From Chloroflexota bacterium (lineage in GTDB: Bacteria; Chloroflexota; Limnocylindria; Limnocylindrales; CSP1-4): a stretch of 64,000 nt of DNA. The position numbers and the translations under genes were made by a program. Below the pieces are notes generated by a model. The model saw nothing but the letters and a program-made list of their open reading frames with translations. It was not told where the DNA came from and ran no database searches. Of this stretch, positions 37,493-46,475 are shown piece after piece (the first letter of the stretch is position 1; every line of letters begins with the position of its first letter). The stretch covers positions 46,532 through 110,531 of the forward strand of contig JAFMJV010000004.1 of the NCBI GenBank assembly GCA_017853275.1, given 5' to 3'.

Positions 37493-38520
37493 GGGATCCA
37501 GGTGTCCCCGGGGGCGAAGTCCGCGAAGGCGGCGCTCCCCTCCCCGCCCAGGGCATCGAGCATGATCGACATGTTCCTCGCCATCATGCCAAGGTAGGTG
37601 TGCCCCGGCTCGCCCGCGTCGCCGGGCGGATCGTCATCCCGCAGGTCGGCGATGAAGACCGCGCCGCCCTCCTTCGCGATCTGCTCGAGGACGGCGCTCG
37701 GGAAGACCTCGGAGCCGAAGACCGCGGGGACCCCTTCGGCGCGGATCTGGTCGATGAGGCCGGCGACATCGCTCGGGCTCGGGTCGGAGAAGTCGGAGGC
37801 CTGGACGGCGCCGATCACCGTGTAGCCCAGCTCACGCGCCCAGTAGGCCCACGAGTCGTGGTACGTGAGGAGCTTCCTCTGCCCCTCCGGGACGGTGAGG
37901 ACGGCAGCGCGGATCCGGGCGTCCAGGTCCGCGAGCGCCGCCTGGTAGCGGTCGTGGTTCGCGGCGTAGGCAGCCGCGTTCGCGGGATCGGCGGCGCTCA
38001 GCGCGTCACGGATATGGGTGGCGTACTCCATCGCGTACGGGATGTTCGTCCACAGGTGGGGGTTCGGGTCGCCCTCCGATTCCGGGAAGCTGAAGTCGAA
38101 GAGCCACTCGTCCGGCGTGACGGTGAGATCCCCGAGCGCCACGACCGGCGTCTCCGGGCGCTTCGCCGCCTCCGCGAGGTCGAGGGTGGGCGCTTCCAGC
38201 GCGAGCCCGTTGACGATGATCAGGTCCGCGTTCGCGACCTGGCGTGCGTCGGACGGGGCGGGATCGAAGGTATGGGAGTTCGTTCCGTCCGGGACGATCC
38301 CCCGGAGACGGATCCGGTCGCCACCGATGTTCCGGATCATCGAGGAGATCGGGGCGACGGTCGTGAGGACGTCCAGCCTGTCCGGCTCCCCGGTCAGCTC
38401 GTCCGACCAGCCGAGGACGGGGAGGGGTGCCGGGGACTGGGCGGCTGCCGGGCCGGCCACGAGCGAGACGGCGAGGGCGAACGGCAGGGCGGCGCGGATG
38501 AGGATTCGGCGGGTCCGCAT
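37489..38520 (-). CDS. Metal ABC transporter substrate-binding protein (ZnuA/TroA-like)
   Basis: Signal peptide; LTTVAPISSMIRNIGGDRIRLRGIVPDGTNSHTFDPAPSDARQVANADLIIVNG, DPNPHLW, YHDSWAYWARELG. Confidence 0.93.
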   Translation of the reverse strand: MRTRRILIRAALPFALAVSLVAGPAAAQSPAPLPVLGWSDELTGEPDRLDVLTTVAPISSMIRNIGGDRIRLRGIVPDGTNSHTFDPAPSDARQVANADLIIVNGLALEAPTLDLAEAAKRPETPVVALGDLTVTPDEWLFDFSFPESEGDPNPHLWTNIPYAMEYATHIRDALSAADPANAAAYAANHDRYQAALADLDARIRAAVLTVPEGQRKLLTYHDSWAYWARELGYTVIGAVQASDFSDPSPSDVAGLIDQIRAEGVPAVFGSEVFPSAVLEQIAKEGGAVFIADLRDDDPPGDAGEPGHTYLGMMARNMSIMLDALGGEGSAAFADFAPGDTWIP

Positions 38521-38564
38521 CGGGTCGTTCCTCCAGGCGAGGGTCGGGGGCTTGTCGCCACAGT

Positions 38565-38595
38565 ATGCAATAACAAAGCGATGTAGATACGACGA
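38565..38595. promoter_or_regulatory. AT-rich island in the divergent znuA-like/fur intergenic region (candidate promoter/operator)
   Basis: TATGCAATAACAAAGCGATGTAGATACGAC stands out from the GC-rich background between divergent starts (38520 -, 38624 +). No clean Zur palindrome seen. Confidence 0.35.
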
Positions 38596-38623
38596 CCCTG
38601 CGATTGGGCTACCCTTCCCGGCG

Positions 38624-39082
38624 ATGGCCTCCGTCACCACCCGGTCCACCCCCCTCCCCGCCCCCTGGGACGGCGTCCGTGCCCAGCTCCATGACCGGGG
38701 CCTGCGCTGGACGCCGCAGCGCCGCCTCCTCGTGGAGGTCCTCGCGCGGACGGACGGGCACGTGACGGCCGCGGAGCTCCTGGAGAGCTGCCGCGCGATC
38801 GACCCGGCCACGATCCCCTCCACGGTCTACCGGACCCTCGATGTCCTCGAGGAGCTCGGGCTCCTCCGCCATGCCCACGGTCCGGAAGGGCGGGAGGAGT
38901 ACCACGTCCTGCCGCGCGAGGAGCACGGGCACCTCCACTGCGCCGGCTGCGGCGGGCGCTGGGAGATCGGTGCGGACGATGCGGCAGCGCTCGTGGCCAC
39001 GCTCGCCGCGCGGGATGGTTTCGCGGTGGACCTCAGCCACCTCGTGGTGGTGGGCCGCTGCCGGGGCTGCGGCGCCGGCTGA
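38624..39082 (+). CDS. Fur-family transcriptional regulator (likely Zur-type)
   Basis: GLRWTPQRRLLVEVLARTDGHVTAAELL, STVYRTLDVLEELGLL, HGHLHCAGCGGRWE...CRGCGAG; divergent from the Zn transporter. Confidence 0.9.
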   Translation: MASVTTRSTPLPAPWDGVRAQLHDRGLRWTPQRRLLVEVLARTDGHVTAAELLESCRAIDPATIPSTVYRTLDVLEELGLLRHAHGPEGREEYHVLPREEHGHLHCAGCGGRWEIGADDAAALVATLAARDGFAVDLSHLVVVGRCRGCGAG

Positions 39083-39094
39083 CCGGGACCTGCG

Positions 39095-40657
39095 TCAGGC
39101 GCCGGCCGCCAGCCGCCGGAGGGTGGCGAGGATCCGCGCAAGGTCCGCGTCCGTGGTCATCGGGTTGAGGATCCCGGCACGCAGCCAGGTCCGGCCGTGG
39201 AGGCGGGTCGTGGAGAGCCAGCCGTCCCCGTCGTCCTCCAGGAGCGACTGGAGCCGGTCCTGGTGGGCGTCCAGCGCGGACGGATCCATCCCGGCGGCGG
39301 CCGCCCGCCCTCCCGGGAGGTGGCGGAAGCAGACGACGGAGAGCTCGGGCTCGGCGAGGGCTGCCTCGAAGTCATCGCTCGTCCGGATCATCTCCGTGAG
39401 CGCGGCTGCGCGGTCGTCGTTCATCTCCACCAGCCGGCCCATGCCCCGCGTGCCGAGGTGGCGCCACGAGAGCCAGAGCTTCAGCGCGCGCCAGCGGCGC
39501 GTCCCCTCGAAGCCACGCCGGTAGAAGTCGAGCGCCTCGCCGTCGTGGGCCGAGGGCGCGGCGGTCGCCGCGGAGCCGGTCCGGTAGTACTCGGGCCGCC
39601 GGGAGAAGGTCTCCTCGAGAAGACCACCCTCCCGCACCACGATCGCGCCCACGTCGTAGGCCTGGAAGAACCACTTGTGGGGGTCGATCGTGACCGAGTC
39701 GGCGAGCTCGAGCCCGGGGATGCGTGCCGCGTCCCGGCGGGAGAGGCGCGCGGCGGCGCCGTAGGCGCCATCCACGTGGAGCCAGAGCCCCTCCGCCCGG
39801 GCAAGCGCCGCGAGGGCGGGGATGTCGTCCACGGATCCGGTGTTCGTGGTCCCCGCGACCGGCGAGATCGCGAGGGGGCGGAGTCCGGCCGCGCGATCCG
39901 CGGCGATCGCGGCCGCGACCGGCTCGGCCCGGAGCCGGAAGCGCGCGTCCGCGGGGACGACGACGAGCGTCTCGTCCGGGAAGCCGAGCTCCGCGAGCGC
40001 GCGCCCGATCGAGAAGTGCGCCTGGTCCGAGACGTAGACGCGGCATCCCTCGAGCGCGGCGCCGCGTGGCGGCCGGGCAGCACCGGTGAGGCGCCGGAGA
40101 TGGACATCGCGGACGAGCGCCATCGCGATGAAGTTCGCCATCACCCCGCCGGAGGTGAGGATCCCGAAGGAGCCCGGCCCGTAGCCCGTGAGGTCCGTGA
40201 GCCAGCGGACGACCTCCTCCTCCACGAGCGCCGCGGACGGGCCGCCGTGCCAGACATCCACGCCCTGCTGCGCGAACTGGGAGATCAGCTCGCCGACGAT
40301 CGAGAGGACGAGCGGGGGCGGTGTGAAGTAGCTGAGGACCCGCGGGTGCCACGCGTTCAGGTGGTGCGGGGAGAGGCGGAGCCGGACGTCCGCGAGGAGC
40401 TCGGCGGACGGCGTGGGGTCGTCCGGAGCCGGGGCCGGGAGACCGGACGGGCCGAAGACCTCGCGCCGCAGCTCCTGGTAGCCGGTGGGCTCGCCCATCC
40501 CCCGGCGGAGCGCCTCGTCGTAGAGGTAGTCGAGCCCCGCGGACCAGGCGGCGGCACCGAGCCGCTCGAGAGCGGCACGGGATCGCTCGGGGTCGCGCAC
40601 CCCGATCAGCTCGGGCTCGGGGTGCCAGGAGAAATCGGGCTGCTCGCGATCGTCCAT
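39095..40657 (-). CDS. PLP-dependent group II decarboxylase/aminotransferase-class protein (aromatic-amino-acid decarboxylase-like)
   Basis: GVMANFIAMALVR, LWLHVDGAYGAAARLS, SVTIDPHKWFFQAYDVGA (PLP Lys). ATG 40657 preceded by TACGAT; alternative ATG 40666. Confidence 0.88.
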   Translation of the reverse strand: MDDREQPDFSWHPEPELIGVRDPERSRAALERLGAAAWSAGLDYLYDEALRRGMGEPTGYQELRREVFGPSGLPAPAPDDPTPSAELLADVRLRLSPHHLNAWHPRVLSYFTPPPLVLSIVGELISQFAQQGVDVWHGGPSAALVEEEVVRWLTDLTGYGPGSFGILTSGGVMANFIAMALVRDVHLRRLTGAARPPRGAALEGCRVYVSDQAHFSIGRALAELGFPDETLVVVPADARFRLRAEPVAAAIAADRAAGLRPLAISPVAGTTNTGSVDDIPALAALARAEGLWLHVDGAYGAAARLSRRDAARIPGLELADSVTIDPHKWFFQAYDVGAIVVREGGLLEETFSRRPEYYRTGSAATAAPSAHDGEALDFYRRGFEGTRRWRALKLWLSWRHLGTRGMGRLVEMNDDRAAALTEMIRTSDDFEAALAEPELSVVCFRHLPGGRAAAAGMDPSALDAHQDRLQSLLEDDGDGWLSTTRLHGRTWLRAGILNPMTTDADLARILATLRRLAAGA

Positions 40658-40699
40658 CCCCGGCATCGTAGCGCGTGCCGCGGGAGGGGCCGGGACGTG

Positions 40700-40730
40700 G
40701 GACGGCCCCGTCATGCCGACGGGGCCGTCC
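40700..40730 (-). terminator. Stem-loop downstream of the E1-beta gene
   Basis: GGACGGCCCCGTC-atgcc-GACGGGGCCGTCC perfect 13-bp stem. Confidence 0.6.
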
Positions 40731-40766
40731 GGGTGTCCGATGGTCGCGCCATCCGGCGCGGAGGGG

Positions 40767-41789
40767 TCAGGCGGGGATCTGGCCCACCGACTTCCGCGCC
40801 GCGGTGACGATCCGCTCCGCGGACGGGATCATCTCGTCCTCGAGCGGCGGGCTGTACGGGATGAGGGTGTCGTAGTAGAGGGCGACGGCACGGGGGACGG
40901 ACTTCCAGGCCTGGCCGTTGCGGGTCAGGTTGCTGATCACCGTGGCGCCCCAGCCACCCTCGTGCCACTGCTCCTCGGCGATGACCAGGCGGCCCGTCTT
41001 CGCGACGCTCGCGCCGATCGTCTCCATGTCCAGCGGGCGGACCCAGCGGAGGTCGATGACCTCGGCGCTGACCCCGTGGCCGGCGAGCTCATCCGCGGCG
41101 GCCATGGCCCGCTCGACCATCATGAGCGAGGCGAGGATCGTGACGTCCGTCCCCTCGCGGAGGATGGCCGCCTTCCCGATCTCCGCGATCGCCCCGCGGG
41201 TGACCGGGCCCTTCCGGGCATAGAGCGCCTTGTGCTCATGGACGAGCACCGGGTCGTTGTTCCGGATCGCCGCGCGCAGGAGCTCGTACGCAGCGGCCGG
41301 CGTGCCGGCGACCGCGACGCGCATCCCCGGCTGGGCCATGAACCAGCTCTCGCCCGTGGCGCTGTGCTGGGTCCCGAACCGTCCGCCGGCGCCGGAGACG
41401 ACGCGCAGCGTGACCGGGACGGAGAACTGGCCGCCGGACATGTAGCGGTACTTGGGGAGCTGGTTGACGATCGCGTCGCCCGCGGTGGGCATGAAGTCCG
41501 CGAACATGAACTCCACCACCGGCCGGATCCCCGTGAGGGACATCCCGAGCGCGACGTTCGTGAAGCCGTTCTCGCAGATCGGCGTCGCCATGACGCGCTC
41601 GCGGCCGTACTTCTGCGGAAGGCCGGCGTTCGTCTTGAAGACGCCGCCGTCCGCATCCACGTCCTCGCCCATGAGGATGACGGAGGGGTCCTCCGCCATC
41701 GCGTCATCGAGCGCGGCGTTCACCGCCTCGCGGTAGGTCATCTCCACCGTGGCGCCCATCGCCGGGGCCGCCTCAGTCTGCGTAGACAT
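40767..41789 (-). CDS. 2-oxoacid (pyruvate/acetoin-type) dehydrogenase E1 beta subunit
   Basis: MTYREAVNAALDDAMAEDPSVILMGEDVDADGGVFK, RVMATPICENGFTNVALGMSLTGIRPVVEFMFADF. Confidence 0.92.
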   Translation of the reverse strand: MSTQTEAAPAMGATVEMTYREAVNAALDDAMAEDPSVILMGEDVDADGGVFKTNAGLPQKYGRERVMATPICENGFTNVALGMSLTGIRPVVEFMFADFMPTAGDAIVNQLPKYRYMSGGQFSVPVTLRVVSGAGGRFGTQHSATGESWFMAQPGMRVAVAGTPAAAYELLRAAIRNNDPVLVHEHKALYARKGPVTRGAIAEIGKAAILREGTDVTILASLMMVERAMAAADELAGHGVSAEVIDLRWVRPLDMETIGASVAKTGRLVIAEEQWHEGGWGATVISNLTRNGQAWKSVPRAVALYYDTLIPYSPPLEDEMIPSAERIVTAARKSVGQIPA

Positions 41790-42744
41790 AGGAGCGGGTC
41801 TCCTCCAGGGTCGGGTAGGGCGCCTGGGCGGCGCGCTCGGCGGCGCGGTCGATCTCGGCCTGGATCTCGGCCTTGATCGCCGCCTGGTGGTCGGCGGAGA
41901 GGATCCCCTCGGCAGCCAGCTTGGCGCCGAGGAGCTCGATCGGGTCCCGCTGCTTCCAGCGCTCGAGCTCACCCTCCGGCCGGTACTTCGCCGGGTCCGA
42001 GCGCGAGTGTCCGCGGTAGCGGTAGGTCTTCATCTCGAGGAGGCTCGGGCCTTCACCCGCGCGCGCCCGGGCGACGGCCGTGCTCACCGCGGAGTGGACC
42101 GCCTCCACGTCCTGGCCGTCCACCACGACACCGGGCATCGCGAAGGGATCCGCGCGCCGGGCGAGGTCGTCGATCGGGGTGGTGGACCGGACGGGCGAGT
42201 ACTCGCCGTAGAGGTTGTTCGTGATGATGAAGATGACCGGCGCCTTCCAGACCGAGGCCATGTTCAGCGCCTCGTGGAAGGTCCCGATGTTCGTGGCGCC
42301 ATCCCCGAAGAAGGTGAGCGCGACCTGCGGCTCCTTGCGCAGCTTGAAGCCCATCGCGGCGCCCACCGCGATCGGAGCGCCCGCGCCGACGATCGCATTG
42401 GAGCCGATATTCCCCTTGGAGGCATCGATGAGGTGCATCGACCCACCGACCCCGCGGGAGCAGCCGGAGGTCCGGCCCATCAGCTCGGCGAAGGCGGTCT
42501 CGGGGCTCATCCCGTTCGCGAGCGCCTCCCCGTGGCCGCGGTAGGTGTTCGTCTGGACGTCCCCGCGCGCCATCGCGGAGATCGCGCCGACGGGGACCGC
42601 CTCCTGGCCCTGGCAAAGGTGGGTCGTCCCCTGGATCAGACCCGCCATGAAGAGCTCCTGCACCTTGTCCTCGAAGTGCCGGATCTCCACCATCTGGCGG
42701 TACCAGGCGACACGCCGGTCAGCTCCGGCGGTGCGCTCGCTCAT
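41773..42744 (-). CDS. 2-oxoacid (pyruvate/acetoin-type) dehydrogenase E1 alpha subunit
   Basis: GHGEALANGM, GGSMHLIDASKGNIGSNAIVGAGAPIAVGAAMG, TFFGDGATNIGTFHEALNMASVWKAPVIFIITNNLYGEYSP (ThDP motif). Confidence 0.92.
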   Translation of the reverse strand: MSERTAGADRRVAWYRQMVEIRHFEDKVQELFMAGLIQGTTHLCQGQEAVPVGAISAMARGDVQTNTYRGHGEALANGMSPETAFAELMGRTSGCSRGVGGSMHLIDASKGNIGSNAIVGAGAPIAVGAAMGFKLRKEPQVALTFFGDGATNIGTFHEALNMASVWKAPVIFIITNNLYGEYSPVRSTTPIDDLARRADPFAMPGVVVDGQDVEAVHSAVSTAVARARAGEGPSLLEMKTYRYRGHSRSDPAKYRPEGELERWKQRDPIELLGAKLAAEGILSADHQAAIKAEIQAEIDRAAERAAQAPYPTLEETRSYVYAD

Positions 42745-42829
42745 TCAGGCCTCCTGCCTCGCGTTCTCAGGGTCTGCGGGGACCCCGCAGAGGGTACACC
42801 GCGGAGCGTCCGGCGGGCGGGCCGCCTCG

Positions 42830-43723
42830 TCAGCCCGCGAAGGCCTCCGTGGGCGTGCCGCGGACGCCCGGCCGGATCCGGAAGAGGCCGCCGGAGAGCG
42901 GCCGCGCAGCGAGCTCGGCCGCATCCGCCGCGACGCGGGCGGTCGTGATGTAGAGGTCGGCGAGATCCGGTCCGCCGAAGGCGCAGCTCGTCACATCCCG
43001 GGCAGGGAGGAGGACCTCGGCCGTGGCGGCACCGTTCGCCGGGTCGTAGCGCCGGACGCAGCCACCCCCGAAGAAGGCGACCCAGAGCCCGCCGTCGGCG
43101 TCGATCGCCATCCCGTCCGGGACGCCCGTCACGGAGGCGAGGTCGACCACCGTCCGGCGGCGGGAGAGCGCGCCGGTGCCCGGATCCACGTCGAAGGCGT
43201 CGATCCGCCGGAGCGGGGAATCGATGTAGTAGAAGGTCCGCGCGTCCGCGCTCCAGGCGAGCCCGTTGGAGATCGTGACGCCATCCAGGAGCGGCGTCAC
43301 CCGCCCGTCCGGATCGAGGCGGTAGAACGCCCCCGCGCCGGGACCCGCGTCGTATCCCATCGTCCCGGCGTAGAGCCGGCCGGCAGGATCGCACTTCCCG
43401 TCGTTGAAGCGGACGCTCGCGTCCTCCACGACACGGATCCACGGCTCGGGTGCGCCGCTCCCCTCCTGGCGCCAGAACCCGTCCTGGAGGGCGAGGAGGA
43501 GCCCGCCCGCGCGGCGCGGGACGGCGGCACCCACGTCCAGGGGCGTCTCCACGATCGCGTCGTGGCCGCTCACCGGGTCGAGGCGGTGGACGCGCCGGCC
43601 GAGGATATCCACCCAGATCAGCCGGCCGCTCGCCGCATCCCAGGCGGGCCCTTCACCGAGCGCCGCCCGGGCATCCTGGACCAGCTCCACGTCCTGTCGC
43701 GACTCCATCCGCTGCGCCTCCAT
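42830..43723 (-). CDS. SMP-30/gluconolactonase/LRE family protein
   Basis: LGEGPAWDAASGRLIWVDI, FNDGKCDPAGRLYAGTM, ISNGLAWSADARTFYYIDS, PDGMAIDADGGLWVAFFGGG. Confidence 0.92.
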   Translation of the reverse strand: MEAQRMESRQDVELVQDARAALGEGPAWDAASGRLIWVDILGRRVHRLDPVSGHDAIVETPLDVGAAVPRRAGGLLLALQDGFWRQEGSGAPEPWIRVVEDASVRFNDGKCDPAGRLYAGTMGYDAGPGAGAFYRLDPDGRVTPLLDGVTISNGLAWSADARTFYYIDSPLRRIDAFDVDPGTGALSRRRTVVDLASVTGVPDGMAIDADGGLWVAFFGGGCVRRYDPANGAATAEVLLPARDVTSCAFGGPDLADLYITTARVAADAAELAARPLSGGLFRIRPGVRGTPTEAFAG

Positions 43724-43875
43724 CCGCCCGCGAGACCCCCCGGGCGCCGGTGCGCGGGAGGGGTGGCCGATGCCGCCAAGGATGAGGGGCGGGAGAGCGC
43801 CGTGTGCTACGGTTCGGCGCGGCGGGACCGGGTGGCGGATCGGAGGCGCCGAGGGACCGCACGGGAGGAGAGAGG

Positions 43876-44970
43876 ATGGCCGAGGGGGCCCGCGAGCGGA
43901 CCCGGCGCACGACGCCGCGCTCGGAGGCTGCCGGCGTGACCCGCCGGAACGGAGGGGGACGGCGCCGTGCGAGCATGCGCGAGGTCGCGGCGCTCGCCGA
44001 TGTCGCGATCTCGTCCGTCTCCCGTGTCCTCTCCGGACACCCGGATGTCTCGGCGGAGATGCGCGACCGGGTCCTGGATGCCGTGCGCCGCCTCGAGTAC
44101 GCCCCGGACTTCCTCGCCCAGAGCCTGCGGCGGGGGCAGACGCTCTCCGTCGGCTTCGTCCTCGCGGATATCGGGAACCCGCTCATGGCGGGGATCGTGA
44201 CCGGGGCGGAGGCCGGGCTGCGCGCCGCCGGCTACTCCCTCGTCCTCATGGATTCGGAGAACGACCCGGAGCTGGACGCGGCGCACCTCCGCTTCTTCGC
44301 CGGCCGGCGCGTGGACGGGGTCATCCTCTCGCTCGCGAGCGACGAGGAGACCGCGGTCCTCGACCTCCTCCGCGACTTCGAGGCGCCGGTCGTCCTCGTG
44401 GACCGGACCCTGCCGCCGGAGTACGGCGCGAGCGCCGTCTTCAGCGACCACGCGGGCGGGATGGCCGCCGCCGTGGAGCACCTCCTTGCGCTCGGCCACC
44501 GGCGGATCGCGCTCGTCACCGGGTCGCTCGGGCTCCTCCCCGGCCGGGAACGTGTGGCGGGCCTCCGGCGCGCCGTGGCGGGACGCGCGGACGTCACCGC
44601 CCTCGAGCTGACCGGCTCCTTCTCCGCCGAGCACGGCGCGGCGGCCACGCGTGCGATCCTCGCCATGGAGCCGCGCCCCACCGCGCTCATCGCGGGCGGC
44701 AACCAGATCCTCATCGGGTGCATCCGGGAGCTCCAGGCCGCGGGCGTGCGGGTGGGGTCGGACCTCTCGCTCGTCACCTGCGACGACATCCCCCTGAGCG
44801 AGCTCTACCAGCCGCCGATCGCCACGATCGGCCGGGAGATCGCCACGATCGGGCGGACCGCGGCGGAGCTCCTCCTCCGGCGCCTCGCGGAGGACCGCGG
44901 GCCGGAGACGGTCGTCCTCCCCACGACCTTCACGCCGCGCGCGAGCTGCGCCCCACCGCCGCGGGGGTGA
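43876..44970 (+). CDS. LacI-family transcriptional regulator
   Basis: HTH ASMREVAALADVAISSVSRVLSGHPDVSAEMRDRVLDAVRRLEYAPDFLAQSLRRGQT plus periplasmic-binding-like sensor. Confidence 0.94.
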   Translation: MAEGARERTRRTTPRSEAAGVTRRNGGGRRRASMREVAALADVAISSVSRVLSGHPDVSAEMRDRVLDAVRRLEYAPDFLAQSLRRGQTLSVGFVLADIGNPLMAGIVTGAEAGLRAAGYSLVLMDSENDPELDAAHLRFFAGRRVDGVILSLASDEETAVLDLLRDFEAPVVLVDRTLPPEYGASAVFSDHAGGMAAAVEHLLALGHRRIALVTGSLGLLPGRERVAGLRRAVAGRADVTALELTGSFSAEHGAAATRAILAMEPRPTALIAGGNQILIGCIRELQAAGVRVGSDLSLVTCDDIPLSELYQPPIATIGREIATIGRTAAELLLRRLAEDRGPETVVLPTTFTPRASCAPPPRG

Positions 44971-46475
44971 GCGGACGGGGGCGGCCGCGGCGGGTCCTCG
45001 TGGCGACGCTCTTCCAGGAATCGGGCTCCTTCGCCCCCGGGCGCGCCGGACGCCGGGCCTTCGCCTCCGCGGGGATCCTCGTGGGGGAAGCCCTGCGGCG
45101 CGATCGGCTCCCCGGCACCCGCGAGCTCGCCGCCGCGTGGGACCGTCTCACGGCGGCCGGGATCGAGGTGGTGCCGGCGCTCTTCGCGTGGGCGCCCCCC
45201 GGCCCGGTCGTGGAGCACGCCACGTGGGAGGATCTCGCGGGCGAGATCGTGCGCCGGGCGGACCGCACGATCGACGGCGTCTACCTCCAGCTCCACGGCT
45301 CGATGCTCACGGACCGGCTGGACGACCCGGACGGGGAGCTGATCCGCCGCCTGCGCGGCGCTCTCCGCGAGCGGGTGCCGGTCGCGGTCAGCTTCGACCA
45401 CCACGCGACGATCACCCGGGCGATCGCGGAGGGCGCCTCGATCGTCACCGCCTACCGGACCTGCCCGCACGTGGACCTGGAGCGGACCGGCCGGCAGGCG
45501 GGGGAGCTCCTCGCCGCTGCGGTCGCCGGCCGGATCGACCCGGTCGTCGGCGTGGCGCGGCTCGCGATGACCGCGCCGCCGGACCGGCATGACAACGCCT
45601 TCCCGCCCTTCGCGGAGATCATGGACGCCTGTGATGCCGCGGAGCGCCGCCCGGGCGTCCTCGCCGCCACGATGCACCCCTCCCAGCCGTGGGTGGATGT
45701 CCCGGACCTCGGCTGGAGCGCCACGGTGACCGCGGATGGCGACCGTGCGCTCGCGGAGGCGGAGGCGCGCCGGATCGCGCTCCTCGCCTGGGAGCGGCGC
45801 GCGGCCTTCCTCTCGGGCGAGCGCCATCCCGTGGAGGAGGCCCTGGAGATCGCGCTCCGCGGCCCCGCGCCCTTCGTCCTCGCGGACGCCGGGGATGCCA
45901 CGAACGGTGGGTCCACCGGCGGCTCCACCGTCCTCCTACGCGCCGCCCTCCCCCGGCGCGACCGGCGGATCCTCCTCACCGTCACGGATCCGGAGGCGGC
46001 GGCCCGGCTGCGCTCCCTCCCGCTCGGCACGATGACGCGGATCCCGATCGGGGCGGGGGCACCGGGGGCCTTCGATGCCCCGGTGGAGGTCGAGGGGGTC
46101 GTCCTCGCCCATCCGGACGGCGGCTTCACCTACTCCCATCCCTTCTCCCGCGGCCTCCCCGGTGAGCTGGGGCCGGCGGCCGTCCTCGGGATCGGCGCGA
46201 TCCGGGTCGTCGTCCACACCCACCCGGTGGGGCTCATCGACCCGGAGGCCTACCGCGGGGCGGGGCTCGACCCGGCGGAGGCGGAGGTCCTCCAGGCGAA
46301 GTCGCACATCAGCTACCGGGCGGGGTTCGCGCCGGTGAGCGAGCGATCCGTGGTGGCGGCGACGCCGGGCCCCACGACCGCCGACCTCGCCTCCCTCCCC
46401 TGGCGGCGACGGCCTCGGCCGCTGTGGCCCTTCGAGGAGCCCGCGACCCCCTGGCGGGAGGCGCCCGCCGGCTAG
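44967..46475 (+). CDS. M81 metallopeptidase/MlrC-like protein (DUF1485)
   Basis: RVLVATLFQESGSFAPG, YLQLHGSM, VAVSFDHHATITRAI, ADAGDATNGGSTGGSTVLLRA, C-terminal VHTHPVGLIDPEAYRGAGLDP...KSHISYRAGF; GTG 44967 overlaps the LacI stop. Confidence 0.88.
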   Translation: MSGRGRPRRVLVATLFQESGSFAPGRAGRRAFASAGILVGEALRRDRLPGTRELAAAWDRLTAAGIEVVPALFAWAPPGPVVEHATWEDLAGEIVRRADRTIDGVYLQLHGSMLTDRLDDPDGELIRRLRGALRERVPVAVSFDHHATITRAIAEGASIVTAYRTCPHVDLERTGRQAGELLAAAVAGRIDPVVGVARLAMTAPPDRHDNAFPPFAEIMDACDAAERRPGVLAATMHPSQPWVDVPDLGWSATVTADGDRALAEAEARRIALLAWERRAAFLSGERHPVEEALEIALRGPAPFVLADAGDATNGGSTGGSTVLLRAALPRRDRRILLTVTDPEAAARLRSLPLGTMTRIPIGAGAPGAFDAPVEVEGVVLAHPDGGFTYSHPFSRGLPGELGPAAVLGIGAIRVVVHTHPVGLIDPEAYRGAGLDPAEAEVLQAKSHISYRAGFAPVSERSVVAATPGPTTADLASLPWRRRPRPLWPFEEPATPWREAPAG

